NCBI GenBank assembly: GCA_945869195.1 | Contig: CAMBNV010000004.1 | Location: 62,001 to 126,000 of the forward strand | Length of the DNA stretch: 64,000 nucleotides | Origin: Gemmatimonas phototrophica | GTDB lineage: Bacteria; Gemmatimonadota; Gemmatimonadetes; Gemmatimonadales; Gemmatimonadaceae | Direction of reading: 5' to 3' | Shown here: piece by piece, positions 55,104 to 63,088 of the stretch | Layout of the letters: the number at the start of each line of letters is the position of its first letter | Position numbering within the stretch: the stretch's first letter is position 1 | Notes under the pieces: generated by a model | What the model was told of the DNA's origin: nothing | Database searches by the model: none | Seen by the model: only the letters and a program-made list of their open reading frames with translations | Program-made: the position numbers and the translations under genes

Positions 55104-55586
55104 GTGGCCGACGACGCAGCACTCGACGCGCTGTATCAGGAGATCATCCTGGATCACAACCGGCGCCCGCGGAACTTCCGCGAGCTGCCGGACGCGACGT
55201 GCTCGGCCGACGGCAAAAACCCGAACTGCGGCGACGCCCTCACGATCTGGCTGCGGTTTGACGGCGAGAGGGTCTCCGACATCTCGTTCCAGGGCGTGGG
55301 CTGCGCGATTTCCAAAGCCTCCGCGTCACTCATGACGCTGGCGATCAAGGGTCGTACGCGCAGTGAAGCGGCGCTGATCTTCGAAAAGGTGCACAATCTC
55401 GTGACCGGCACGGCACTCGACGCGGCGACCGCGAAGGAGCTCGGTGCGCTCCGCGCACTGGGCGGTGTTTCCAAGTTTCCGATGCGCGTGAAGTGCGCCT
55501 CACTCGCGTGGCATGCGCTCAAGTCGGCCATGGACGTCTCCGAGTCGGTGGTGGCGGTGCAGACCGGCGCCCCGACACCCGCGTGA
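55104..55586 (+). CDS. sufU: SufU-type zinc-dependent sulfurtransferase
   Basis: 160 residues from GTG 55104. IscU-like fold with YQEIILDHNRRPRNFREL, the first Cys-Asp pair NPNCGDALTI, GVGCAISKASASLM and the third Cys in MRVKCASLAWHAL. Spacing and extra segment (KGRTRSEAALIFEKV) mark the SufU group, which takes sulfur from SufS as a zinc protein rather than a scaffold. The overlap with the Rieske gene start (GTG 55583) supports an operon. Confidence 0.93.
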   Translation: MADDAALDALYQEIILDHNRRPRNFRELPDATCSADGKNPNCGDALTIWLRFDGERVSDISFQGVGCAISKASASLMTLAIKGRTRSEAALIFEKVHNLVTGTALDAATAKELGALRALGGVSKFPMRVKCASLAWHALKSAMDVSESVVAVQTGAPTPA

Positions 55587-55591
55587 CTAGG

Positions 55592-55945
55592 ATGGACGCA
55601 GCAGGCGCGGCGCTGATTGGCGAGAGTTTCGCGCTCGTGCCGGGCCTCACCGCCGCCAACATCGTGGCCGGCTCCCTCGTGCCTGGCAAGCACCCTAACG
55701 GAGCCGCGCTCTGTGTCGGTCGGCACGAGGGCGCGCTCTTTGCCGTGAAGGACAGCTGCCCGCACGCGGAGTTCCCGCTCTCTGACGGCACGCTGTACCC
55801 CAACGGCGAGCTCGAGTGCTGCTGGCATGGCGCGCGTTTCGACTGTCGCACCGGCACGGTGCTGCGCGGACCGGCACAGGATGCGCTCGTCCGCTACGAC
55901 GTCGAAGAGCGCGATGGTGGCATCTGGGTCCGGAGAGCCCGATGA
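55592..55945 (+). CDS. Rieske-type 2Fe-2S protein in the suf operon
   Basis: 117 residues from ATG 55592 (GTG 55583, overlapping the sufU stop, is an alternative). Rieske cluster motifs SCPHAEFPL and CCWHGARFDC give Cys-His and Cys-His ligation; the overall plan (GKHPNGAALCVGRHEGALFAVKD at the start, VLRGPAQDALVRYDV at the end) matches small NirD/dioxygenase-type Rieske ferredoxins. It sits between sufU and sufS with a 4 bp overlap at sufS. It may supply electrons for cluster assembly. Confidence 0.93.
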   Translation: MDAAGAALIGESFALVPGLTAANIVAGSLVPGKHPNGAALCVGRHEGALFAVKDSCPHAEFPLSDGTLYPNGELECCWHGARFDCRTGTVLRGPAQDALVRYDVEERDGGIWVRRAR

Positions 55946-57192
55946 GTACATCGAACTCGGCGCCGAGTGGCGCGCATGCACTGGCCCCTCGGAGCGACTT
56001 TCCGCTCCTCGCCGCGCAGCCGGGCCTCGTCTACCTCGACTCGGCGGCAACGTCTCAGAAGCCGCGCATGGTGCTGGACGCGCTCACCGCGTACTACACG
56101 ACACACAACGCCAATCCCCATCGCGGTGCCTACACGCTCGCCGCGAACGCGACGCAGGCCTATCACGACGCGCGGCGGCGACTCGCCGAGTTCATCGGCG
56201 TGGCCGACACCGACACCGTGATATTCACGCGTGGGGCGACCGAGTCGCTCAACCTCGTCTCGGCCGCGTGGGGACGTGCTAATGTGCACGCCGGCGACAA
56301 CATCGTGGTCACGCGCATGGAGCATCACGCGAACTTCGTTCCCTGGCAGCAGCTTGCGCTGACGACAGGCGCGGAGTTCAGAATCTGCGAGCTCGACGCG
56401 GCCGGCGGGATCGACCTCGCACTGCTCGCCACGTTGGTGGATTCGCGTACGAAGGTCGTCGCATTTGGTCAGGTGTCGAATGCGCTTGGCACTATCAACC
56501 CGGTCACGGAGATGGTGCGGATCGCACGAGCCGCCGGGACCGCCCTGGTGGTCTGCGACGGGGCGCAGGCCGTGCCGCACCTACGCGTGAACATCGACGC
56601 GCTCGGTGTGGACGCCTATGTGTTCAGCGGCCACAAGATGGGTGGGCCCATGGGCAGCGGCGCACTCGTGATGCGCCGCGCGCTCCTCGAGACGATGTCA
56701 CCGTATCACTTTGGTGGCGACATGATCGAGTGGGTGCATGACGACACCAGCACTTGGAACCTACTCCCGCACAAGTTCGAGGCGGGGACGCCGAACGTGG
56801 AGGCTGCGGTGGGCCTCGCGGCAGCCTGCGACTATCTCGATGCGCTCGGTATGGATGCGGTGCGCGCGCACGAGGTCGCGCTCACGGCGGCGGCGATGCA
56901 GGCGCTCACGGCGATTCCTGGGGTCACGCTGTACGGCACCGCTGATGCGGCCGGACGCAGCGGCGTCGTAAGCTTCAGTGTGGCCGATGTGCATCCGCAT
57001 GACATCGCGACGGCGCTCGACGTGGACGGAGTCTGTGTGCGGGCAGGGCACCACTGCGCCCAGCCGCTTATGCGGGCGCTTGGGGCACACTCGACGGTGC
57101 GGGCGTCGTTCTGGGTCTATAGCACGGCCGATGATGTCACCCGGCTCGTGGCCGGGGTGCGCGCGGCGCAGAGGCGGTTCGCAGACGGTTGA
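55942..57192 (+). CDS. sufS: Cysteine desulfurase SufS
   Basis: 416 residues from ATG 55942, overlapping the Rieske stop (ATGA). The PLP-lysine is in FSGHKMGGPMG, the Asp/Gln site in VVCDGAQAVPHLRVN, the active Cys in RAGHHCAQPLM and the N-terminal LVYLDSAATSQKPRMVLDAL block is typical. It releases persulfide sulfur from cysteine for SufU. Last gene of the suf set, ending about 98 bp before the next gene. Confidence 0.96.
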   Translation: MSTSNSAPSGAHALAPRSDFPLLAAQPGLVYLDSAATSQKPRMVLDALTAYYTTHNANPHRGAYTLAANATQAYHDARRRLAEFIGVADTDTVIFTRGATESLNLVSAAWGRANVHAGDNIVVTRMEHHANFVPWQQLALTTGAEFRICELDAAGGIDLALLATLVDSRTKVVAFGQVSNALGTINPVTEMVRIARAAGTALVVCDGAQAVPHLRVNIDALGVDAYVFSGHKMGGPMGSGALVMRRALLETMSPYHFGGDMIEWVHDDTSTWNLLPHKFEAGTPNVEAAVGLAAACDYLDALGMDAVRAHEVALTAAAMQALTAIPGVTLYGTADAAGRSGVVSFSVADVHPHDIATALDVDGVCVRAGHHCAQPLMRALGAHSTVRASFWVYSTADDVTRLVAGVRAAQRRFADG

Positions 57193-57290
57193 TTGAGGGG
57201 GAGAGTTGCGTCGCCTGTGCGTGTGCGCGTCCTCGGCGTGGCGCGTGGCAGATCGACGGTGCAGTTTTCGCAGACTCCAACCCCATCCTC

Positions 57291-59174
57291 ATGCGATCCA
57301 CCCGACTTGTTGCGACGCTTCTTGCATCAGCCCTGCTGGCCGTCGCGCTCCCCGCTCCCGCCGAGGCGCAGCGCACTGAAAAACCTCAACTCCACGGAAA
57401 GCACTGGATCGCCGTGACCGGCAAGCCCCTCGGCGCGACCGCTGGTGCGATGATCTTTCAGCAGGGCGGCAATGCCGTCGACGCTGCCGCCGCCATGCTC
57501 GCCGCGGTCTGCACCATGTGGGACACGCTCGCGTGCGGCGGTGAGACGCAGGCGCTCATCTATCATCCAGGACTCAAGAAGGTCATCGGCATCAACGCAC
57601 TCGGCGTGGCGCCCTCCGGGGCGACGGCCGAGTTCTATCGCAGCCGAGGGATGCAGTTCCCGCCGGAGTTTGGGCCGCTCGCCGCGGTGACGCCCGGGAC
57701 ACCGGGCGGGCTGATGACGATGCTCGCCGAGTACGGCACACTGTCACTCGAGCAGGTCCTCACGCCAGCCCTACAGATGGCGTCGGAGGGCTACCCCATG
57801 GAAGCTCAGCTTGCGAACAGCATCGAGAGCAACAAGGAACGGATCAAAGGCTGGAAGTACTCGCCCGCGGTGTTCCTCACGCACACGGGCGAGGCGCGTG
57901 AGGCACCGAAGCCCGGTGAGATCTTCAAGCAGGCCGATCTCGCCGCAACGTTTCGCAAGCTCATCGAGACCGAGCGGGCGGCGCTGCGCGCGAAGAAGAC
58001 GCGCAAAGAGGCGATTTACGCCGCCCAGGATCGTTTCTACAAGGGTGATATCGCCGAAGAGATCGTCCGCGCGGTGCAGGAGGAAGGAGGGCTCTTCACC
58101 CGAGCGGACCTGGCGAACTGGCGGGTGCGCATCGAGGAGCCCGTGTCCACGACGTATCGTGGCGTCACGGTATACAAACTCCCGTTCTGGCAGCAGGGAC
58201 CAGCGCTGCTGCAGGCGCTCAACATCCTCGAGAACGCGGACCTGAAGCGGATGGGCTACAACAGCGCGGAGTACATCCACACGGTGTACCAGGCGATGAA
58301 CCTCGCCTTCGCCGACCGTGACTTCTACTACGGCGATCCGTACTTCGGGCCTGAGGAGCCCACCGCCGGCCTGCTGAGCAAGGCATACGCCAAGCAGCGC
58401 TGGGGCATGATGAGCCTGGACCAGAACGACGCGGCCGTGCGGCCTGGCGACCCGTACCCGTTCCAGAACGGGACGAATCCGTTCACCTCGCTGCTCGCGC
58501 AGTGGTCGACCACCGGCCCTCGCGCCGACACCACGGCACTCGGGCGTACGCCGCAACCGTCTGACGACGCGGCCTTCTACGACGCGTTCACGCGCGGCAC
58601 GACAAGTATCCAGGCGGCGGACAAGAACGGCTGGCTCGTGTCCATCACGCCGAGCGGTGGCTGGGTGCCGGCGGTGATCGCGGGACGCACCGGGATCGGT
58701 CTCTCTCAGCGTGCCCAGTCGTTCGTCACACGCGACGAGGATGGTCCATTCAACGTGATCGAACCGGGTAAGCGCCCACGCGTGACGCTCACGCCGACGA
58801 TTGCGCTCAAGGATGGTGAGCCCTGGATGGCCTTCTCGGTGCAGGGCGGCGACACGCAGGACCAGGACCTCCTGCAGTTCTTCCTCGCGATGGTCGAGTT
58901 TGGGCAGACCGTGCAACAGGCGGCCGAGCATCCGGGGTTCCACAATTACCAGATGCGATCGAGCTTCGGCGCGCACGAGGCACGTCCCGGTCGCATTCAG
59001 CTAAATGAGCGGGTGCCCGACTGGGTGCGCGCCGACCTCGCACGCCGCGGCTATCAGGCGGAGTTCACGCGCTGGACGTCGGGGCCGATCACCGCCATCT
59101 GGGTGGACCGCGTGCATGGGTCGCTCTGGGGCGCCGCTAGCAACTTCGGCGAGGATCACGGAATCGCGTGGTAG
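57291..59174 (+). CDS. Gamma-glutamyltransferase-family protein, exported
   Basis: 627 residues from ATG 57291, with signal peptide (LLASALLAVALPAPAEAQ); the open frame starts earlier, at 57189. GGT fold landmarks GATAGAMIFQQGGNAVDAAAAML, TPGTPGGLMTMLAEYG and FADRDFYYGDPYFG are present, and GTTSIQAADKNGWLVS gives the Thr where autoprocessing occurs. It lacks the usual His after TT and the conserved SS in the MSP loop (here RVTLTPTIALKDG), so the substrate may differ from glutathione. Likely a periplasmic Ntn hydrolase. Confidence 0.88.
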   Translation: MRSTRLVATLLASALLAVALPAPAEAQRTEKPQLHGKHWIAVTGKPLGATAGAMIFQQGGNAVDAAAAMLAAVCTMWDTLACGGETQALIYHPGLKKVIGINALGVAPSGATAEFYRSRGMQFPPEFGPLAAVTPGTPGGLMTMLAEYGTLSLEQVLTPALQMASEGYPMEAQLANSIESNKERIKGWKYSPAVFLTHTGEAREAPKPGEIFKQADLAATFRKLIETERAALRAKKTRKEAIYAAQDRFYKGDIAEEIVRAVQEEGGLFTRADLANWRVRIEEPVSTTYRGVTVYKLPFWQQGPALLQALNILENADLKRMGYNSAEYIHTVYQAMNLAFADRDFYYGDPYFGPEEPTAGLLSKAYAKQRWGMMSLDQNDAAVRPGDPYPFQNGTNPFTSLLAQWSTTGPRADTTALGRTPQPSDDAAFYDAFTRGTTSIQAADKNGWLVSITPSGGWVPAVIAGRTGIGLSQRAQSFVTRDEDGPFNVIEPGKRPRVTLTPTIALKDGEPWMAFSVQGGDTQDQDLLQFFLAMVEFGQTVQQAAEHPGFHNYQMRSSFGAHEARPGRIQLNERVPDWVRADLARRGYQAEFTRWTSGPITAIWVDRVHGSLWGAASNFGEDHGIAW

Positions 59175-59213
59175 GCCGTTCGTGGGCGCGCCAATCACGC
59201 CCGTGCGATCCGC

Positions 59214-60293
59214 TCAGCAGAGATGGACCGCCATCGCCTTAAACGTCGCGACCACCGCGAGGCCGGGTGCGATACCCAACTCGCTCGCGGAGCGCGTCGT
59301 CAACGCCGCAACGAGCGGCGTACCGCGCACGTCGATCGTCACCCGTGTGAGCGCGCCGAGCGTGGTGACCTCGATCACGCGCCCCGCGAACCGGTTCCGC
59401 GCCGAGTCGTGCGAGTGGTCGCGCGCGACCGTGATCTCCTCGGCGCGGATCACCGCATGCCCCGCACCCGCTGCGAAGTCGCCGACGGCGTAGAGGGTCA
59501 GCCTCTCGGTCTCAAAGGCAAAGGCACGGTGACCCTGCGCGAACGTGCCCGATGCGCTGTCGATCCAGTCCGGCGCCGCCTCGCCTAAGTCGCGCGCGAT
59601 ACCGCCAAGCACGTTCTCCGCACCGAGAAACTCGGCGACATAGGGGGAGGCCGGGCGCCGGAAGACCTCTGCTGGCGTCCCCGACTGCAGCACACGACCC
59701 CCGTCGAGTAGGATCGCCTGATCGCCTAGCATACCCGCCTCGGCGAAGTCATGCGTCACCTGGAGGGTCGTGAGTCCCCACTCCCGGTGCATCGCGCGCA
59801 CCTCGCGGCGGATAATCGCGCGCCGGCGCGGGTCGAGCGCACTGAACGGTTCGTCCAGCAGCAACAGCCGCGGCCGTCGTGCCAGCGCGCGCGCGAGTGC
59901 CACGAGCTGCCGTTCGCCGCCCGAGAGCCCTCGTACGTCGCGCGCGAAGAGCGAGGTAACACCCATCCGGCCAGCTGCCTCCTCGAGCGTGGCGGCGTCG
60001 GCAGCACCGTAGGCGACGTTTTCACGCACCGAAAGGTGCGGAAAGAGGAAGGCGTGCTGGTACACGAGTCCGACACCGCGCGACTCCGGCGCGAGGCGGC
60101 GCGCGTCGACGCCGTCGAGCAGGAGCGTCCCGGCACGCGGTATCAGTAGGCCGGCCACGACCTCGAGTAGTGTGGTTTTCCCAGACCCCGCGGGCCCGAT
60201 CACGACGCCAAAGCTTCCCTGATCGAGCGCGAAGCTCACGTCCGCGAGCGTGAAACGGCCCTTCTTTGCACTGATGCCGTCGAGTCGGATCAC
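59214..60293 (-). CDS. wtpC: Molybdate/tungstate ABC transporter ATP-binding protein
   Basis: 359 residues from GTG 60293, which overlaps the permease stop (GTGA); the frame is open to 60491 without similarity. Walker A IGPAGSGKTTLLEVV, signature LSGGERQLVALARAL, Walker B LLLLDEPFSALDPRRRA, switch His in QVTHDFAEAGML, and a C-terminal TOBE-like domain (from about residue 240) that binds oxyanion. It drives WtpB. Third gene of the operon. Confidence 0.88.
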   Translation of the reverse strand: MIRLDGISAKKGRFTLADVSFALDQGSFGVVIGPAGSGKTTLLEVVAGLLIPRAGTLLLDGVDARRLAPESRGVGLVYQHAFLFPHLSVRENVAYGAADAATLEEAAGRMGVTSLFARDVRGLSGGERQLVALARALARRPRLLLLDEPFSALDPRRRAIIRREVRAMHREWGLTTLQVTHDFAEAGMLGDQAILLDGGRVLQSGTPAEVFRRPASPYVAEFLGAENVLGGIARDLGEAAPDWIDSASGTFAQGHRAFAFETERLTLYAVGDFAAGAGHAVIRAEEITVARDHSHDSARNRFAGRVIEVTTLGALTRVTIDVRGTPLVAALTTRSASELGIAPGLAVVATFKAMAVHLC

Positions 60294-61090
60294 CGCTCGC
60301 TCCGCGATTCGGTACGCAGCGCGCGCAGGATCGAGAGTGGCAGGAGTGCGAGGAGCGCGAGTGCCGCCGCGACCGGCAGCGCCTCGGTGAGCCCGTAGCT
60401 CGTGAATCGGTCGTAACTCAGGATGCTCGCGACTTTGGGATTGTACGTGAGGATCACGATCGCGCCGAACTCGCTGACCGCACGCGCCCACATCACCACC
60501 GACGACGCCAGCAGTCCGCGACGGGCAAGAGGAAGCGTCACGCGATAGAACGCGCGCCAGGGCGAGTCGCCGAGGGTTCGAGCGACGCCCTCATACCGCG
60601 GATCAACCTTCGCGAACGCCTCCCGCGCGCCACTCACGAAGAGCGGCGCGGAGACGAAGAGCATCGCGGCAATGATTCCGAGCGGCGTGCCGACGATCCG
60701 GAGGCCGAGTTCGAGCGCCGCGCCGCCGACGGCGCTCTCGCGTCCAAGCAGGAGCAGTAGGGCGATGCCGGCCACCGGATGCGGGATGAGCAGCGGCAGG
60801 TCGAGCACCGCCGCGAGCAGTGCGCGCCCGGGAAATTCACGGCGTGCAAGCAGGTACGAGAGCGGTGTCCCACAGATCACGCCCACCAACGTTGCCGTGG
60901 TCGCGCAGAGGGCCGTGAGGAGAAGCGAGTCGCGCAGTTCGGCGTCGCTGCCAAGGCGGCGAAGCCCTTCGCCACCACTCGTGCCGACGAGCTCGACGAG
61001 CGGCGCCGCAAGAAAGAGTAGCAGGAACGACCCCGCGAGCGCGGCGATGACGCTGAGGACGCGCGGCCCGAGCCGCGACCCCGGCGTCAT
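60290..61090 (-). CDS. wtpB: Molybdate/tungstate ABC transporter permease
   Basis: 266 residues from ATG 61090, overlapping the binding-protein stop (TGATG). Six membrane segments (for example LSVIAALAGSFLLLFLAAPLV and LLAAVLDLPLLIPHPVAGIALL) and the EAA-type coupling loop EGVARTLGDSPWRAFYRVTLPLARRG define a ModB/WtpB permease. It imports the oxyanion handed over by WtpA. Its stop overlaps the ATPase start. Confidence 0.9.
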   Translation of the reverse strand: MTPGSRLGPRVLSVIAALAGSFLLLFLAAPLVELVGTSGGEGLRRLGSDAELRDSLLLTALCATTATLVGVICGTPLSYLLARREFPGRALLAAVLDLPLLIPHPVAGIALLLLLGRESAVGGAALELGLRIVGTPLGIIAAMLFVSAPLFVSGAREAFAKVDPRYEGVARTLGDSPWRAFYRVTLPLARRGLLASSVVMWARAVSEFGAIVILTYNPKVASILSYDRFTSYGLTEALPVAAALALLALLPLSILRALRTESRSER

Positions 61091-62043
61091 CAAGGTTGCC
61101 TGTCTGGCATCGCGGGCATCCAAAGGGGGCGCACGCCGCGCGCGACCGGGACCTCGCTCGCATCGAGCCACTCGCGTCGCAGGATCGCCCGTCCTTCGTC
61201 GGAAAGCAGGAAGGCGGCGAATCGTGCGGCCAACACCGGATGCGGCGCCTCCCGCGGTATCGCGAACGCATAAACGATTGGCGCCCCGCGAAAGGTGACA
61301 GAGTCACCGACACTCGCGCCCCGCACCGTGATTGTCGCGCGCGCGTAACTGCCCGCCGAGTCCGGCATGCTCAGATCGATGGCGGCGGGTAACCGCACAT
61401 ACCTCAGGCCGATCGCACGCGCCATCGACTCGTACGACCAGATGTAGTCGAGCTCACCCGCCTGCAGCAGTCCCACTAGGTCGGCCTCTTTCGGCCGCAG
61501 GTTGCGCGACGGGCTCGCGGCTTCGAGTCGCCCAGCCAGCCCCGGCTCTCCGTAGTGCTGTTCCGCGAGCTGCCAGACCAGCAAGCTGCGATAGCCATTG
61601 GGGTCGAGTTGCGGATCGGAGCGCCCCGTCTCGACGCCCGGGCGCAGCGCGATTCGCCACCAGGTGTCGGGTCCCATCTCCTGCGCGAACCGCGACCGAT
61701 CGGTGTAGGCGAGCACCATGCGGTTCTGCGCGAACTCCACGTACCCGTCCACCTGCTCGGGCATGAGGTAGCGCGGAAAGACGTCGGCGTCGGCGAGGGC
61801 GACGAGATCGGGCACCTTGCCGAGTTCGGTGAGTTTTCGCGCGGTCTCGAGCGAGCCCGCGCTCTCTTGTTCCACCCGCACGCCTTCGTGCGCGGCGAAG
61901 CTGTCGAGCGCGGCCCGAAGGGGACGAGCGAGACTACCGGCGTTGAAGACGACGAGCACTCGATCGCCACCGGCACGGTCCGTACCGGTGCAGGCGAGCA
62001 GGAACGCGGTCAGCGCCGCGAGAGTGAAGCCGGGGGTACGCAT
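61090..62043 (-). CDS. wtpA: Tungstate/molybdate-binding lipoprotein
   Basis: 317 residues from ATG 62043, lipobox LLACTG near residue 18. The binding protein hallmarks are VFNAGSLARPL, QESAGSLETARKLTEL, VALADADVFPRYLMP, TGRSDPQLDPNGYRSLLV and YIWSYESMA, as in WtpA-type oxyanion receptors. It binds molybdate or tungstate; W versus Mo is undecided from sequence. First gene of the operon, divergent from the ABC exporter. Confidence 0.9.
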   Translation of the reverse strand: MRTPGFTLAALTAFLLACTGTDRAGGDRVLVVFNAGSLARPLRAALDSFAAHEGVRVEQESAGSLETARKLTELGKVPDLVALADADVFPRYLMPEQVDGYVEFAQNRMVLAYTDRSRFAQEMGPDTWWRIALRPGVETGRSDPQLDPNGYRSLLVWQLAEQHYGEPGLAGRLEAASPSRNLRPKEADLVGLLQAGELDYIWSYESMARAIGLRYVRLPAAIDLSMPDSAGSYARATITVRGASVGDSVTFRGAPIVYAFAIPREAPHPVLAARFAAFLLSDEGRAILRREWLDASEVPVARGVRPLWMPAMPDRQP

Positions 62044-62122
62044 CGCCCGTAGTGTCGCGGGACGATGGCACCCACGCCAGCCCCCGTCCCTATATTCTCT
62101 GCTTCTCCCTACTCGACGACGG

Positions 62123-63088
62123 ATGACCGAACTCGCGATTGACATCCGCGGCATCTCCAAGCGTTACGCGGATCATGTCGCCGTCCGCGACCTGAACCTC
62201 GCAGTCCCCCGCGGCGCGGTCTACGGACTGCTCGGGCCCAACGGCGCCGGCAAGACGACCACCATTCGGATGATTCTCAACATCATCGGCCCCGACACGG
62301 GATCGATCCATCTCCTGGGCCGACCCAATACGGACCGGGCGATCCTCGACCGACTGGGCTACCTGCCGGAGGAGCGCGGACTCTACAAGAAGATGGCGGT
62401 ACGCGACGTGCTCCGGTTTCTCGCCGAACTCAAAGGCCTTGACCGTCGCACCGCGGACCTGCGTATCGAGGAGTGGCTCGAGCGGCTCTCACTCCGCTCC
62501 GCCGAGAAGGACTGGGGGAAGGCGAAGGTCGAGGAGCTCTCGCGCGGGATGCAACAGAAGGTTCAGTTCATCGGGACACTGTTGCACGACCCGGATCTCG
62601 TGATCCTCGACGAGCCCTTCAGCGGCCTCGACCCGATCAATGCGCAGGCACTTAAAGACACCGTGGTCGAGCTCAAGCGCCGAGGCAGGACGGTGATCTT
62701 TTCGACGCACCTCATGGACAACGCCGAACGGCTCTGCGACTCGGTCTGCATTATCGCGCGCGGCGAGAAAGTGCTCGACGGTACCGTCGCCTCCGTGAAA
62801 GCCGAGAACGCCGGGCGCACCGTCGCACTCGCCCTCGACGGCAGCGCCACGCCCGAGGTCATGGCGGTGCTGCAAGACCGTACACTCGTCGAACGCGTCG
62901 ATGATCAGAACCGATTCTTCGAGGTGGAGCTCGTCGCCGGTGCCGATTCACAGACGCTGCTGCGGCGCGTGCTCGAGACTGGCGCGTGTATCCAGCGATT
63001 TGAACGCGTGCAGCCATCGCTGCATCAGATCTTCCTGCAACGAGTCGGCGCTACGGGCGTCGAAGAGGGGATGAGCGGCCATGGGTAA
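62123..63088 (+). CDS. ABC exporter ATP-binding protein (NatA-like)
   Basis: 321 residues from ATG 62123; the longer frame starts in the divergent wtpA. Walker A GLLGPNGAGKTTTIRMIL, signature LSRGMQQKVQFIGTLL, Walker B LVILDEPFSGLDPINAQAL and STHLMDNAERLC are conserved; a C-terminal DUF4162-like region (ALDGSATPEVMAVLQD) is as in NatA/EcsA families. TATATT at 62091-62096 is a possible -10 element, about 26 bp upstream. It overlaps the permease gene by 8 bp. Confidence 0.92.
   Translation: MTELAIDIRGISKRYADHVAVRDLNLAVPRGAVYGLLGPNGAGKTTTIRMILNIIGPDTGSIHLLGRPNTDRAILDRLGYLPEERGLYKKMAVRDVLRFLAELKGLDRRTADLRIEEWLERLSLRSAEKDWGKAKVEELSRGMQQKVQFIGTLLHDPDLVILDEPFSGLDPINAQALKDTVVELKRRGRTVIFSTHLMDNAERLCDSVCIIARGEKVLDGTVASVKAENAGRTVALALDGSATPEVMAVLQDRTLVERVDDQNRFFEVELVAGADSQTLLRRVLETGACIQRFERVQPSLHQIFLQRVGATGVEEGMSGHG

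Noticed and set aside
59175-59213. Terminator between the GGT-family and wtpC genes
   Set aside because: Only short imperfect complementarity; no convincing stem.
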